A DNA stretch of 61,624 nt from the NCBI RefSeq assembly GCF_024171525.1, contig NZ_JALJZY010000015.1, positions 1 to 61,624 of the forward strand, written 5' to 3'. This DNA comes from Neisseriaceae bacterium HSC-16F19 (GTDB lineage: Bacteria; Pseudomonadota; Gammaproteobacteria; Burkholderiales; Neisseriaceae). Below are positions 44,935-54,065 of this stretch, one piece after another (within the stretch, counting starts at the first letter, position 1; each line of letters begins with the position of its first letter). The translations under genes were made by a program, and so were the position numbers. The notes under the pieces were generated by a model. The model was not told where the DNA came from, ran no database searches, and saw only the letters and a list, made by a program, of their open reading frames with translations.

Positions 44935-46794
44935 TTATTTCGCCGCCACCGTACCCATGCGGCGGGTGAGCGAGGTTTGCGGTTCGTTAAACAGGCTGGC
45001 GTAATAAGTGGCGTTGGCCATCACTTTTTTCACATAGTCGCGGGTTTCGTCAAAGGGGATGGTTTCGGCATAGATGGCGCCTTCCAGCGGTACGGCGGCC
45101 TGCCAGCGGCGGGCGCGGCCGGGGCCGGCGTTGTAACCGGCGGTGGCCAGCACTTCGTGGCCCAAGCGGTTGCGGGCATCGCCCAGATACCAGGTGCCCA
45201 TGCGGATATTGCCTTCAATGGTGTGCAAATCGCCGGGGTTCATGCCGATTTTGCGGGCGATTTCGTTGGCGGTGGCGGGCATCACCTGCATCAGACCGGT
45301 GGCGCCCACATGCGAACGCGCACCTATCATAAAGCGGCTTTCCTGACGGATCAGGCCGTACACCCACGCCGGGTCCACATGCGCCTGGGCGGCGTAGCGG
45401 GTGGTGAGGTCGCGGAAGGGCGAAATATAGCGCAGCTGGTAATTGAGCTTGTGGTTGGTGCGGTCGGCACTCAGGATGCCCATTTCGTAGAAGCCGTTGT
45501 CGTGCGCCAAATGGGCGGAAGCGAGCAGGGTATCTTCATTGTAGTTTTTGATGGCATAGCGCCATTCGGCCTGGGCCTGGCGGCGCATATTCCAGTCGCC
45601 GCTGCCCTGGGCTGCCTGAAACAGGGCCAGGGCGCGGGCGATGTGGCCGTCTTGGGCCACACGCTGGATGTCGCCGCGGCTGCTGTCGGCCACATTATTG
45701 CGGGTATCCACCTTGCCGCCCAAGGCTTCGGTGGCCATGAGGGCGTAGAAATTGCGGCCGGATGCGGCGGCTTGACGGTAGAGGTTTTGCGCTTCACCTT
45801 GGCGGCCTTGGGCGGCCAGACTGCGGGCGAGCCAGTATTGCCAGGTGGGGTCGGCCTGCAATTTGGGCGGCATGGCGCGGATGATGTCGCCCAGTTTCTG
45901 CCAGCGTTGGCCGCGCAGGGCGGCACGGGCATACCACTCCCAATGCACGGTGGAGAGCTGGCGGCGGTCGGCACGGTCGAAATAGGCCAAGGCGGTGTCC
46001 ATATTCTGGTTCAGCGCTTGGTGGTGTCCGGCCACGGCCCAGGCAAAGCCGGTTTGCTCCGGTGTAAGGCTGCCTGAAAGCGCTTGGATGCGCTCGCCGA
46101 TATTGGCGGCTTTGCGGCCGTCGGCACTGATCACACTGTGCAAACGCGCTTCCTGCGCGCCTTGGCCGCTGCCGCCGCTGTTGAGCGGATTGGGCAGCGG
46201 GCTGCCGAGGGCGGCGGCCAGATTGCGCGCGTCGCTGATTTGGTTATTGCTCAACAAACCGCGCACACGACGCCAAGCATCTTGCGCATTCAGGCGTCCG
46301 GCGGCGGCCTGCTGGTTGAGATAGCGGTTGCAGCCTTCCGGCAGCCTGCCCAGTTCCTGCACCAGTTCCGCCGCGAGGCTGTTGTCGGCGGCAATATTGC
46401 CCAGCGCGGCATAGCAACGGGTTTCCTGGTCGCGTTCATCGGCAGCCAGCTGGTTGAAATGCTGGGCAAACAGCGGCCAATTGTTTTGGCGGCCCAGGCT
46501 TTTGAGCAGCTGGTTGCGCACGGTCTGGCTCATGGCGCTCTTGGGCTGCTGGCTCAAAAACTGTACGGCGGAGTTTTGGTCGCCGGCTTTGAGGGCCGTG
46601 AGCACGCTTTGGTACCACTGGTAGGCAGCCACCACTTCGGCGGGGTTTTGCACCGCCTGGGTGCCGGGCAGCACTTGCGAAGAAGAGGCCGGCGGCACTT
46701 TGGGATCGACCGGGGTTTCGGTGGGGCTGGAGCAGGCGGCCAGTACGGAGAGCGCCAGCAGCGACAGCATGGGTTTGAGGCGGGTGTGTTGCAT
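44935..46794 (-). CDS. slt: Soluble lytic murein transglycosylase (Slt70-like lipoprotein)
   Basis: This 619-residue protein has a signal peptide with lipobox LSVLAACSS, a long alpha-helical superhelix and a C-terminal goose-lysozyme fold with catalytic E in LIRQESRFMIGARSHVG and ATGLMQVMPATANEIA, then NIRMGTWYLGDA. It cuts glycan chains to anhydroMurNAc ends, the substrate class recycled by AnmK. The lipid anchor would place it at the inner face of the outer membrane. The gene stands alone. Confidence 0.94.
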   Translation of the reverse strand: MQHTRLKPMLSLLALSVLAACSSPTETPVDPKVPPASSSQVLPGTQAVQNPAEVVAAYQWYQSVLTALKAGDQNSAVQFLSQQPKSAMSQTVRNQLLKSLGRQNNWPLFAQHFNQLAADERDQETRCYAALGNIAADNSLAAELVQELGRLPEGCNRYLNQQAAAGRLNAQDAWRRVRGLLSNNQISDARNLAAALGSPLPNPLNSGGSGQGAQEARLHSVISADGRKAANIGERIQALSGSLTPEQTGFAWAVAGHHQALNQNMDTALAYFDRADRRQLSTVHWEWYARAALRGQRWQKLGDIIRAMPPKLQADPTWQYWLARSLAAQGRQGEAQNLYRQAAASGRNFYALMATEALGGKVDTRNNVADSSRGDIQRVAQDGHIARALALFQAAQGSGDWNMRRQAQAEWRYAIKNYNEDTLLASAHLAHDNGFYEMGILSADRTNHKLNYQLRYISPFRDLTTRYAAQAHVDPAWVYGLIRQESRFMIGARSHVGATGLMQVMPATANEIARKIGMNPGDLHTIEGNIRMGTWYLGDARNRLGHEVLATAGYNAGPGRARRWQAAVPLEGAIYAETIPFDETRDYVKKVMANATYYASLFNEPQTSLTRRMGTVAAK

Positions 46795-46900
46795 GGTGTT
46801 TCTTTCTTTAAAGACAGGCAGTGTTACTGCCTGTGATACCCATCAAAATAATCTGACAAACAAGGCGGGATAACGCGGTCAGATTATTTTTCCGGATGGG

Positions 46901-48358
46901 TTATTTACGCCAGTAGGCCGGCGTAAACAAAATAAATACGGTAAAAATCTCCAGCCGTCCGAGCAGCATGGCGGCGGTACACAGCCATTTTTGCACATCG
47001 GACAACAGGGCATAGCTGCCGCTGGGGCCGACCATGCCCAAACCGGGGCCGGCATTGGTGATGCAGGCAATCACGGCGGTGAGCGCGGACACAAAATCCA
47101 GCCCGCTGGCCATCATGGCAAAGGTAAACAGCACCACGGTCATAAAATACACAAAAATAAACGCCAGCACCGTCAAGGCCATGCGTTCGGGGATGTGGTT
47201 GCCGTTGATTTTAACCGTGCGCACCGCATTGGGGTGCAACAGCAGCATCATTTCGCGCAGACTGAATTTAAACAATACAATAGCACGAATGGTTTTGATA
47301 CCGCCACCCGTAGAGCCCGCATTGGCGGCAATATTGGCCAGAAAAAACATCCACAGCGATACCAACAGCGGCCATTTGCCAAAGTCGGCATTGGCGTAAC
47401 CGTTGGCCAAACCTATGGAAATAAAGTTGAAACTGACAAAACGCAGCGCATCGCCCAGCTGGCTGTAATAGTCTTTCCACCACAAATACAGGCTGGCGGC
47501 CGCAATGCTGGCGGCCATCAGCACCACCAGCACGCGCACTTCTTCGTCCTGCCAGTAATGGCGCAGGCTTTTGCTGCGAAAAGCGTAAAAATGGCTGGTG
47601 AAATTGATGGCGCCCACCACCGTGGCCGTCATCAGCACCACTTCGATGGTGACGGAATTGAAATAGGCGATGCTGTTGTCGTGGGTGGAAAAGCCGCCCA
47701 AGGAAATGCCGGAGAGGGCGTGGCAGAGGGCGTCAAACCAGCTCATGCCCGCCAGGCGCAGGGCGATGAGGGTGGTGAGGGTGAATACCACATAAATCGT
47801 CCACAGGTTTTTGGCGGTTTGCGAGATGCGCGGCGCCATTTTGCTGTCTTTATTGATGCCGGGAATTTCCGCTTTAAAAAGCTGCGTGCCGCCAACACCG
47901 AGCATGGGCAGAATCGCCACTGCCAACACAATAATGCCCATGCCGCCCAGCCAGTTGAGCATATGGCGCCAGAAATTGAGCGAAGGCGCCAGCGTTTCCA
48001 CCCGCGGCATGATGGTGGCGCCGGTGGTGGTCAGCCCGGAGATGGCCTCGAAAAAGGCATCGGTAAAGCTGATGCCGGGCAGGGAAAAATAAAACGGCAG
48101 CGCGGCCACGGTGGCAAAGCCCACCCACAGCAAAAACACCAGCGTAAAACCGTCGCGCGCGCGCAGTTCGCGCTGGTAGCGCAGGGTGCTCCACCACGCG
48201 GCCGCCGAGAGCGCCAGCGTAATCACCGCCGTGCTGGCAAAGGCGGGCAGCACGGCGTCCAGATACAGCAGCGACACCAGGGTCGGCGCCAACAGAATCA
48301 GCGCAAACAGAAAGCCGGTCTTGGCGACGACGTGGATGATGGGGGCGAGTTTGTACAT
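46901..48358 (-). CDS. trkH: TrkH/KtrB-type potassium uptake protein
   Basis: This 485-residue membrane channel has four repeated pore motifs, including ISGLTTTGATIM, LSGISLGGFSTHDNSI, AGSTGGGIKTIR and CITNAGPGLGMVG, each with the selectivity glycine. It should import potassium with a TrkA-type regulator, which is not in this window. It follows patB by 32 bases but belongs to a different function; co-transcription is possible. Confidence 0.93.
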   Translation of the reverse strand: MYKLAPIIHVVAKTGFLFALILLAPTLVSLLYLDAVLPAFASTAVITLALSAAAWWSTLRYQRELRARDGFTLVFLLWVGFATVAALPFYFSLPGISFTDAFFEAISGLTTTGATIMPRVETLAPSLNFWRHMLNWLGGMGIIVLAVAILPMLGVGGTQLFKAEIPGINKDSKMAPRISQTAKNLWTIYVVFTLTTLIALRLAGMSWFDALCHALSGISLGGFSTHDNSIAYFNSVTIEVVLMTATVVGAINFTSHFYAFRSKSLRHYWQDEEVRVLVVLMAASIAAASLYLWWKDYYSQLGDALRFVSFNFISIGLANGYANADFGKWPLLVSLWMFFLANIAANAGSTGGGIKTIRAIVLFKFSLREMMLLLHPNAVRTVKINGNHIPERMALTVLAFIFVYFMTVVLFTFAMMASGLDFVSALTAVIACITNAGPGLGMVGPSGSYALLSDVQKWLCTAAMLLGRLEIFTVFILFTPAYWRK

Positions 48359-48390
48359 GGGTTTCAGGCAGTAGTGCCCGCAAAAACGGT

Positions 48391-49815
48391 TTAACTGCCT
48401 GCGGCAGCGGGTGCGGATTGGGCAGTATTTTCTGTCGGCGGCAGGGTCAGTTGGCGGGCGATGGCTTCGGCAACATATTTTTGTCCGGTAAGGGTGAAGT
48501 GTATGCCGTCTTTGCTGCGTATGCGCTGGTTTTTACCGTCGATGGCAATGGTATCGCGGTATTCGCCGCTGCCGTCACCCAAGAGGGTATCGGTCGGCAG
48601 CCAGATGGCACGGTGTTTGAGCTCGTCGGCGTAGAGGCTGTCCAGATAACGCATTTGCCGGTTGAGTTTGCCGGATTTCATCAGCGGAATGCCCACCCAA
48701 ATCAGGCGTGCACCGGCACGGTCGGCAGCATTGGCGATGCGGCTGATGCGGCTGCGGTACTCGGCTTCCCATTCTTCACTCTGAAAGCGCAGATAGGCAC
48801 GCCCTCCGGCAGGATTGGGAAAGTCCCACGGGTCGTTGGGACCGAGAAACACCACCACCAGCTTGATATCCGGGTTTTGTGCCAGGGTTTGTTCGATGGT
48901 GGCCGGCCAGTCAAAGAGGGAAGGGTAGGCCAGGCCGGTACTTTGGCGGCTGAGGTTAAGCGAGTTGATGCGGTATTCGCTTTTCAGGCGCCGCTGCAGA
49001 TGCGGTGCCACGCCCTCCATCATGGAATCGCCGGCAAAGAGTACGGTGTCGCCGCTGTTTAAAACCACATTGGCCGGTGTTGCGGGTACTTCCGGTGCGG
49101 AGGCGCTGTGTACATTGCTGTCTGTGCCGTCGTTTTCAGGCAGCCCGGAGGCAGCGCTTGCCGCAGCTTGTGCCGCTGGTGCTTGGGCAAGAGGTGCGGT
49201 GGCGGCGGCAGAGGGCGGCCATTGGCGGTAGGCTTGTTCTGCTGCGGCATAGAGTTTGCCGCCTGCCTGCCAGAGGCCGGAGCCGTTGAGGGCAGCCAGC
49301 GGACTGTCGCGGTGGTAGGTTTGCTGCCAATAGGCATTGATGGAATTTTGCGCCAGCCATACACAGGCCAAGGCGCTGAGGGCAAAGGTGGCGGAGAGTT
49401 TCCAGGCCAGTGAGCGTTCTTGCCGCAGAGCGGCGGTTGTATCTTTTGGGGCGGCAGTCTGTTTTTCAGGCAGGGTGGTACGGGTAGGCGGTTTTTTGTG
49501 CCGGTCTGCCGCAGCCTGTTTTTTCGGCTTGGCTGTCTGTACTTTGGCCTGTGTTTTGGCAGCTTGTGCTTTTGTTGCCTGCTTGTGCTTGTTTTTATTT
49601 TTGCTTGCCGTGGCGTGAGCCTGCTTTGGGGACGGTGCGGATTTTCCCGCAGCCGCTTTGTGGGCGTCGGCAGCTTTGATGGCGGCCTGCAGGGCGGGGG
49701 AGTTTGTGACATTGTCGGCGGCCGCAGGCTTGGCCGCAGCCGTTTTTGGGGACGTTTGCGGTTTGTTTTTGAATTTCTGTTTATTGGCCTTGCGTTTGGC
49801 GTGATGCGGTTTCAT
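48391..49815 (-). CDS. patB: Peptidoglycan O-acetyltransferase PatB-like SGNH protein with long Lys/Ala N-terminus
   Basis: This 474-residue protein has a cytoplasmic N-terminal tail of about 133 residues made mostly of Lys, Ala, Gln and Thr, one membrane helix (LSATFALSALACVWLA near residues 138-153), a linker, and a periplasmic SGNH domain. The catalytic blocks are LFAGDSMMEG (Ser), LGPND (Asn) and KDGIHFT (Asp-x-x-His). It directly follows the MBOAT gene, the patA-patB order in Neisseria, where PatB moves acetyl groups to MurNAc O-6. The DUF459-type pattern of the domain fits. The Lys/Ala tail is unusual. Confidence 0.83.
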   Translation of the reverse strand: MKPHHAKRKANKQKFKNKPQTSPKTAAAKPAAADNVTNSPALQAAIKAADAHKAAAGKSAPSPKQAHATASKNKNKHKQATKAQAAKTQAKVQTAKPKKQAAADRHKKPPTRTTLPEKQTAAPKDTTAALRQERSLAWKLSATFALSALACVWLAQNSINAYWQQTYHRDSPLAALNGSGLWQAGGKLYAAAEQAYRQWPPSAAATAPLAQAPAAQAAASAASGLPENDGTDSNVHSASAPEVPATPANVVLNSGDTVLFAGDSMMEGVAPHLQRRLKSEYRINSLNLSRQSTGLAYPSLFDWPATIEQTLAQNPDIKLVVVFLGPNDPWDFPNPAGGRAYLRFQSEEWEAEYRSRISRIANAADRAGARLIWVGIPLMKSGKLNRQMRYLDSLYADELKHRAIWLPTDTLLGDGSGEYRDTIAIDGKNQRIRSKDGIHFTLTGQKYVAEAIARQLTLPPTENTAQSAPAAAGS

Positions 49816-49831
49816 ACGGCGGATACTTTAA

Positions 49832-51259
49832 TCAGAAATTGGCATAGATAAATCCGGGAATACCGGAGGGAGCAATAAGGATGACGAGCATCATGGCGGC
49901 GGTGAGCGGCAGCGGCCACAGCCATAAGGGCATTTTTTCCAGGCGCGCCACTGCGGCGTCAAACAAACGTGTCAACAGACCGTAAGCCGCCAGAGCTGCG
50001 GCCATGGCGGCCAAAACCCACCATACGGCGTTGTCGGCTGTGCCACCGTTGAACAGGGCGCGGAACATCAGTGAGGCCTCATCCAGCGTGGCAGTACGGA
50101 ACACCACAAAGGCCATGCACACGAAATTGACTGTAGCCAATACCGCTAAGGCGTGGCCGATGCCTGAAGATGAGGACAGCCATTCGCGCTTGCCGGCGAG
50201 TTTGTCGCCGCAATTGAGCGCCACCAGGGCCAGGCCGTGCAACAGGCCCCACAGGAAGAAATTCCAGCCATAACCGTGCCAGATGCCGGAGAGCACCATG
50301 GCGGCGAGCAGATTGATTTGTGTGCGCACAAAGCCACGGCGGCTGCCGCCCAGCGGGATGTAGATATGGTCGCGTATCCAGGTGGAGAGGCTGATGTGCC
50401 AGCGGTTCCAAAAATCGCGGATATTAAACGCGCGCAAAGGCATACGGAAATTGGCGGGCAGGGTGAAGCCCAGGAGCATGGCCATGCCGATGACCATATC
50501 GGTATAGCCGGAAAAATCCAAAAACAGCTGCACGGTGTAGCCGTAGAGCGCGGTGAGCACGGTAAGGCCGTCGTACTGCATGGGGTTGGCGAATACCGGA
50601 TCCACCCAGTGTTCCGCCAAAGTGCCGGCAAAAGCCCATTTTTTGGCAATGCCCAGCACAATCAGCGCCACCGCCAAAGCTGGGCGGATGATGCGGCGCG
50701 GTTCGCGCTGGCGGATTTGCGCTGCCATGCCCGGCTGCATGCCGTCTATGCTGTCAAAACTGCCTGCACGGGCAATTGGCCCGGCGGTGAGTGTGGGCAG
50801 AAAGCCGAAATGCAGCAGCAGCTCGCGCCAGCGCAGGCGCACGTCTTCGTGGCGGTAGAGTGATACCAGATAGGCCACGGCTTGGAAAGTGTAATAAGAC
50901 AGACCCAAGGGCATGAGAATATCGGCCACTGTAGTGCCCAAGGCTGCCTGAACGGCCGGGCGGAAAAAATCAACGTATTTGAAAAAGGCGAGATTGGCCA
51001 CGGCCAAGATACAGCCGACAGCCAGCCAGCGTCGCCGCTGTGCGGCCTGCTGCGTCTGAACCAGGCCGGATGCAATAATCAGCACGCCCAGTGAAAACAG
51101 CACCAGCGCCAGTACAAAAGCCCAATCGACCCGGTACAGCCAGCCTAAGCCGGCGGCCAGCAGCAAATGGTTCTGCACCTGCGGACGGTGTGCAAAACAC
51201 CAGTACAGCGGGAAAAACAGCAGCCAAAACAGGGCGAATTCGACAGACAACAGGGGCAT
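49832..51259 (-). CDS. patA: MBOAT membrane O-acyltransferase, PatA/DltB-like
   Basis: This 475-residue protein has about ten membrane helices and the MBOAT signature, with YYTFQAVAYLVSLYRHE, FDFFRP-like FKYVDFFRPAV, RDFWNRWHISLSTWIRDHIY and the catalytic His in LSGIWHGYGWNFFLWG. It should pass acetyl groups from the cytoplasm to the periplasmic SGNH partner. The partner gene starts 17 bases downstream. It is similar to AlgI and DltB, but the neighbour points to peptidoglycan acetylation. An Ape1-type esterase gene is not present in the window. Confidence 0.88.
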   Translation of the reverse strand: MPLLSVEFALFWLLFFPLYWCFAHRPQVQNHLLLAAGLGWLYRVDWAFVLALVLFSLGVLIIASGLVQTQQAAQRRRWLAVGCILAVANLAFFKYVDFFRPAVQAALGTTVADILMPLGLSYYTFQAVAYLVSLYRHEDVRLRWRELLLHFGFLPTLTAGPIARAGSFDSIDGMQPGMAAQIRQREPRRIIRPALAVALIVLGIAKKWAFAGTLAEHWVDPVFANPMQYDGLTVLTALYGYTVQLFLDFSGYTDMVIGMAMLLGFTLPANFRMPLRAFNIRDFWNRWHISLSTWIRDHIYIPLGGSRRGFVRTQINLLAAMVLSGIWHGYGWNFFLWGLLHGLALVALNCGDKLAGKREWLSSSSGIGHALAVLATVNFVCMAFVVFRTATLDEASLMFRALFNGGTADNAVWWVLAAMAAALAAYGLLTRLFDAAVARLEKMPLWLWPLPLTAAMMLVILIAPSGIPGFIYANF

Positions 51260-51361
51260 GGCAACAGGCGCCGCAAAAAAAGCCGATTATAACCGTTTTG
51301 AATTTGTTAAGACAGGTTTGTTTTTGTATGATGCCGCCGCCGTCAGCAGGCTGCTTAAAGA

Positions 51362-51543
51362 TATAGTCGAATAACACAGAACGAGACAAGGCAGCAAAAA
51401 AGCCGCGAGCGCAGCGAAGTCCCGTGGGACAGACAGTACAGATAGTACGGAGCAGATTTTGTTGCCGCTTTAGCGGCTTACAAACATCGCTCTCTTTGAG
51501 CCTGGCGCAGCAACGCCGTATCGTTCTGTGTTAAATGACTATA
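51362..51543 (-). mobile_element. Correia-like element 3 (182 bp)
   Basis: It starts TATAGTCGAATAACACAGAA and ends with its inverse at 51543. The Correia core is in the minus orientation (CAGTACAGATAGTACGGAGC). Its arms carry ACACAGAAC in place of the AAATAAGAAC of elements 1 and 2, so the two arms have changed together. It fills most of the 317-base divergent spacer between patA and the methyltransferase gene. Confidence 0.82.
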
Positions 51544-51576
51544 CATTTTTCCAAAACATACCCAAGGATTGACACC

Positions 51577-52140
51577 ATGCTGTCCAATATTATCCCTTTT
51601 GCCCACAGCGTGTTGGCAGACCATATCGCACCGGGGGATACGGTGGTGGATGCCACGGCCGGCAACGGTCACGACGCCCTGTTTTTGGCCCGTTGCGTGG
51701 GTGAGGGCGGGCGGGTTTATGCTTTCGATATTCAGGCAGCTGCCTTGCAGGCAACACAGGCGCACCTGGCCGAAGCCGGTTGCGGTCGGCAGGCCGTACT
51801 GGTGGGTGCAGGGCATGAAACCCTGGCGCAGCATGTGTCCGGGCCGATAGCGGCAGCAGTATTCAATTGCGGCTATCTGCCCGGCGGCGACAAACGCTGT
51901 ATCACCACTGCGGCAGCGACACTTTCCGGATTGCGGCAGGCACTGGCTCTACTACAGCCGCAGGGCGTGGTGGCGGCCGTGCTGTATCCCGGGCATGCGG
52001 GCGGTGATGCCGAGGCCGAAGCGGTGTGTGCTTGGGCGGCATCTTTGCCGCAGCAGCAGTATGCGGTGCTGCGTTATGAATTTATCAACCGGACCAACAA
52101 CCCGCCTTTTCTGTTGGTGATAGAAAAACGGACGGTGTGA
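51577..52140 (+). CDS. MnmM/YtqB-like class I methyltransferase
   Basis: This 187-residue protein has the SAM-binding TVVDATAGNGHDALFLARCV, the family segment VFNCGYLPGGDKRCITTAAAT and the C-terminal YEFINRTNNPPFLLVIEK. These match the YtqB family recently named MnmM, which methylates the side chain of nm5s2U at the tRNA wobble position. The ATG at 51577 gives the usual N-terminus. A start at 51535 would lie partly in the Correia-like element and is less likely. Confidence 0.8.
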   Translation: MLSNIIPFAHSVLADHIAPGDTVVDATAGNGHDALFLARCVGEGGRVYAFDIQAAALQATQAHLAEAGCGRQAVLVGAGHETLAQHVSGPIAAAVFNCGYLPGGDKRCITTAAATLSGLRQALALLQPQGVVAAVLYPGHAGGDAEAEAVCAWAASLPQQQYAVLRYEFINRTNNPPFLLVIEKRTV

Positions 52141-52146
52141 ATGCAC

Positions 52147-52180
52147 AAAGGCTGCCTGAAAAGTTTTCAGGCAGCCTTTT
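52147..52180. terminator. Bidirectional uptake-sequence terminator
   Basis: AAAGGCTGCCTGAAAA pairs with TTTTCAGGCAGCCTTT around a short loop between two convergent genes. Both strands end in T-runs. Confidence 0.87.
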
Positions 52181-52191
52181 GTCGTTGCGGT

Positions 52192-52977
52192 TTAAGGTTT
52201 ACGGGCAAAATACAAATCATATATCGAAGCATATTCGCCGCTGTCGCGCACCTGTTTGAGCGCGGCATTGAGCATGTCCAGTGTGGCGGTATCGCCCTTG
52301 CGCACGGCAAAGCCGTATTGCTCCACCGGGAAATCGGGCAGGGTCACCACATTGAAATGTACCTGGCCGTTGAGGCGGATGTAGTTGTCCACCACCGCGC
52401 TGTCGCTCACCACGGCATCCACGCCGCCGTTTTCAATCTCTTTGAGCACCAAGGGCAGGCTTTCAAAACGGGCAATCTGCTGGCTGGTGGGGCCCAAGAG
52501 CTGCTGCATGGCCAAGTCGCCGGTGTTGCCGGTGACCACGCCGATGCGCTTCATGGATTTGAGGTCGTTTAAAGAAGACGCAGTTTGGCCTTTGGGCAGC
52601 AATACCACTTGCGAAATCTCAAAATAAGGATCGCTGAAATCCATGCTCTGACGGCGCTCGTCGGTGATGGTGATGGCGGAGGCCAGAAAATCGAAATCGC
52701 CGTTATTGAGGCCGGGAAACAGACTCTCCCACGGTTTGTCCTGATACACCACCTGGAAGCCGCCGGTGCGGGCCATGGCGTTGAGCAGGTCGATGTCGAA
52801 ACCTTCCACCTGGCCGCCCGCGCCCAAAGACTCCAGCGGAGCAAATTCGGCATTCGTGCCGACGGTGTAAATATGCGCTTTGCTGGCGGCAGACGGGCTA
52901 TTGCCGCCGCAGGCGCCCAACAACAGTGTACAGGCGCAGACCAAGGCGCCCATCCAAGAAACATGCTTCTGAATCAT
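52192..52977 (-). CDS. Amino-acid ABC transporter substrate-binding lipoprotein
   Basis: This 261-residue protein has a signal peptide with lipobox TLLLGACGG and the SBP_bac_3 fold, with VGTNAEFAPLESLG, EGFDIDLLNAMA and SDPYFEISQVVLLPKG. It should bind polar or charged amino acids in the periplasm. No permease or ATPase gene is adjacent, so either the transporter is encoded elsewhere or it is an orphan. The specificity cannot be told from sequence. Confidence 0.9.
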   Translation of the reverse strand: MIQKHVSWMGALVCACTLLLGACGGNSPSAASKAHIYTVGTNAEFAPLESLGAGGQVEGFDIDLLNAMARTGGFQVVYQDKPWESLFPGLNNGDFDFLASAITITDERRQSMDFSDPYFEISQVVLLPKGQTASSLNDLKSMKRIGVVTGNTGDLAMQQLLGPTSQQIARFESLPLVLKEIENGGVDAVVSDSAVVDNYIRLNGQVHFNVVTLPDFPVEQYGFAVRKGDTATLDMLNAALKQVRDSGEYASIYDLYFARKP

Positions 52978-53131
52978 AAGTCATTCAAAAATAATTGTTT
53001 AAAACAGTAATATTTTAACATATCGTGCCAATAAACCCAAGTGTCTGTTGCTGCATGGCATCAAAGCTGCCACCGCCCGCAGCACACCCCGCTGTCGGCA
53101 TAAAATCCGCGCCGCTGCGGGCTTAAGCAGT

Positions 53132-53139
53132 GCTATAAT
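53132..53139 (+). promoter_or_regulatory. Extended -10 promoter box for panC
   Basis: GCTATAAT follows a T and makes TG-N-TATAAT, an extended -10 (53131-53139). It lies 48 bases upstream of the panC ATG. A clear -35 is absent, as is usual for extended -10 promoters. Confidence 0.6.
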
Positions 53140-53186
53140 CCGCCCATTTTTGAATACTGCCCCTTAGTGGGCGGCATACCACATCC

Positions 53187-54041
53187 ATGCACATCATCCA
53201 CACCATTTCAGAACTGCGCCAATGGCGCGCGCAAGCCGGGCGTGTCGCCTTCGTGCCCACCATGGGCAATTTACATCAGGGCCATCTGGCCTTGGTGGAA
53301 GAGGCGCACCGCCGTGCCGATGCGGTGGTGGTGAGCATTTTCGTCAACCGCCTGCAATTCGGCCAAGGCGAAGATTTCGACCGCTATCCGCGCACCTTGC
53401 AGGAAGACGCGGACAAACTGCGCGGTGCCGGTGTGGCGGTGCTGTTTGCGCCGGACGAGAAAGAGCTCTATCCGCGCGTGGCGCAGGAATACAATGTCGA
53501 GCCGCCCCATCTGCAAAACGAATTGTGCGGCCGTTTCCGCCCCGGCCATTTCCGCGGCGTGGCCACGGTGGTGTGCAAACTCTTTAACATCGTGCAGCCG
53601 GATGTAGCCTGTTTCGGCAAAAAAGACTACCAGCAGCTGGCGGTCATCCGCGGCATGACCGAAGACCTCAATATGCCGGTGGAAATCGTGCCGGTGGATA
53701 CCGGCCGCGCCGCCGACGGCCTGGCGCTCTCCAGCCGCAATGCCTACCTCAGCCCGGAAGAGCGCGCGCAGGCGCCGCAACTCTATGCCCTGCTCCTGGA
53801 TATGGCCGCGCAAATCCGCGGCGGCCGCCAGGACTACGCGCAAATGGAAGAGGCTGCGGTGGCGCGCCTCACCGCCCAAGGCTGGGAGGTGGATTATGTG
53901 GAGGTGCGCCACGGCGGCAATCTGGCGGTGGCCCATGCGGGCGACAAACACGTGGTGGTTTTGGCCGCCGCCCGCCTGGGTCACACCCGGCTTATCGACA
54001 ATATCGAAATCAATCTGGATGCCGGTTTTCAGGCAGCCTGA
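53187..54041 (+). CDS. panC: Pantothenate synthetase
   Basis: This 284-residue enzyme joins pantoate and beta-alanine with ATP. The HIGH-like VPTMGNLHQGHLALVEEA, the SIFVNRLQFGQGEDFDRYPR segment, VACFGKKDYQQLAVIR and LALSSRNAYLSPEER are complete. It is read in the same direction as ftsK copy 2, 24 bases downstream. Confidence 0.96.
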   Translation: MHIIHTISELRQWRAQAGRVAFVPTMGNLHQGHLALVEEAHRRADAVVVSIFVNRLQFGQGEDFDRYPRTLQEDADKLRGAGVAVLFAPDEKELYPRVAQEYNVEPPHLQNELCGRFRPGHFRGVATVVCKLFNIVQPDVACFGKKDYQQLAVIRGMTEDLNMPVEIVPVDTGRAADGLALSSRNAYLSPEERAQAPQLYALLLDMAAQIRGGRQDYAQMEEAAVARLTAQGWEVDYVEVRHGGNLAVAHAGDKHVVVLAAARLGHTRLIDNIEINLDAGFQAA

Positions 54042-54065
54042 ACGGAATAAACAGCGGGAAACATT

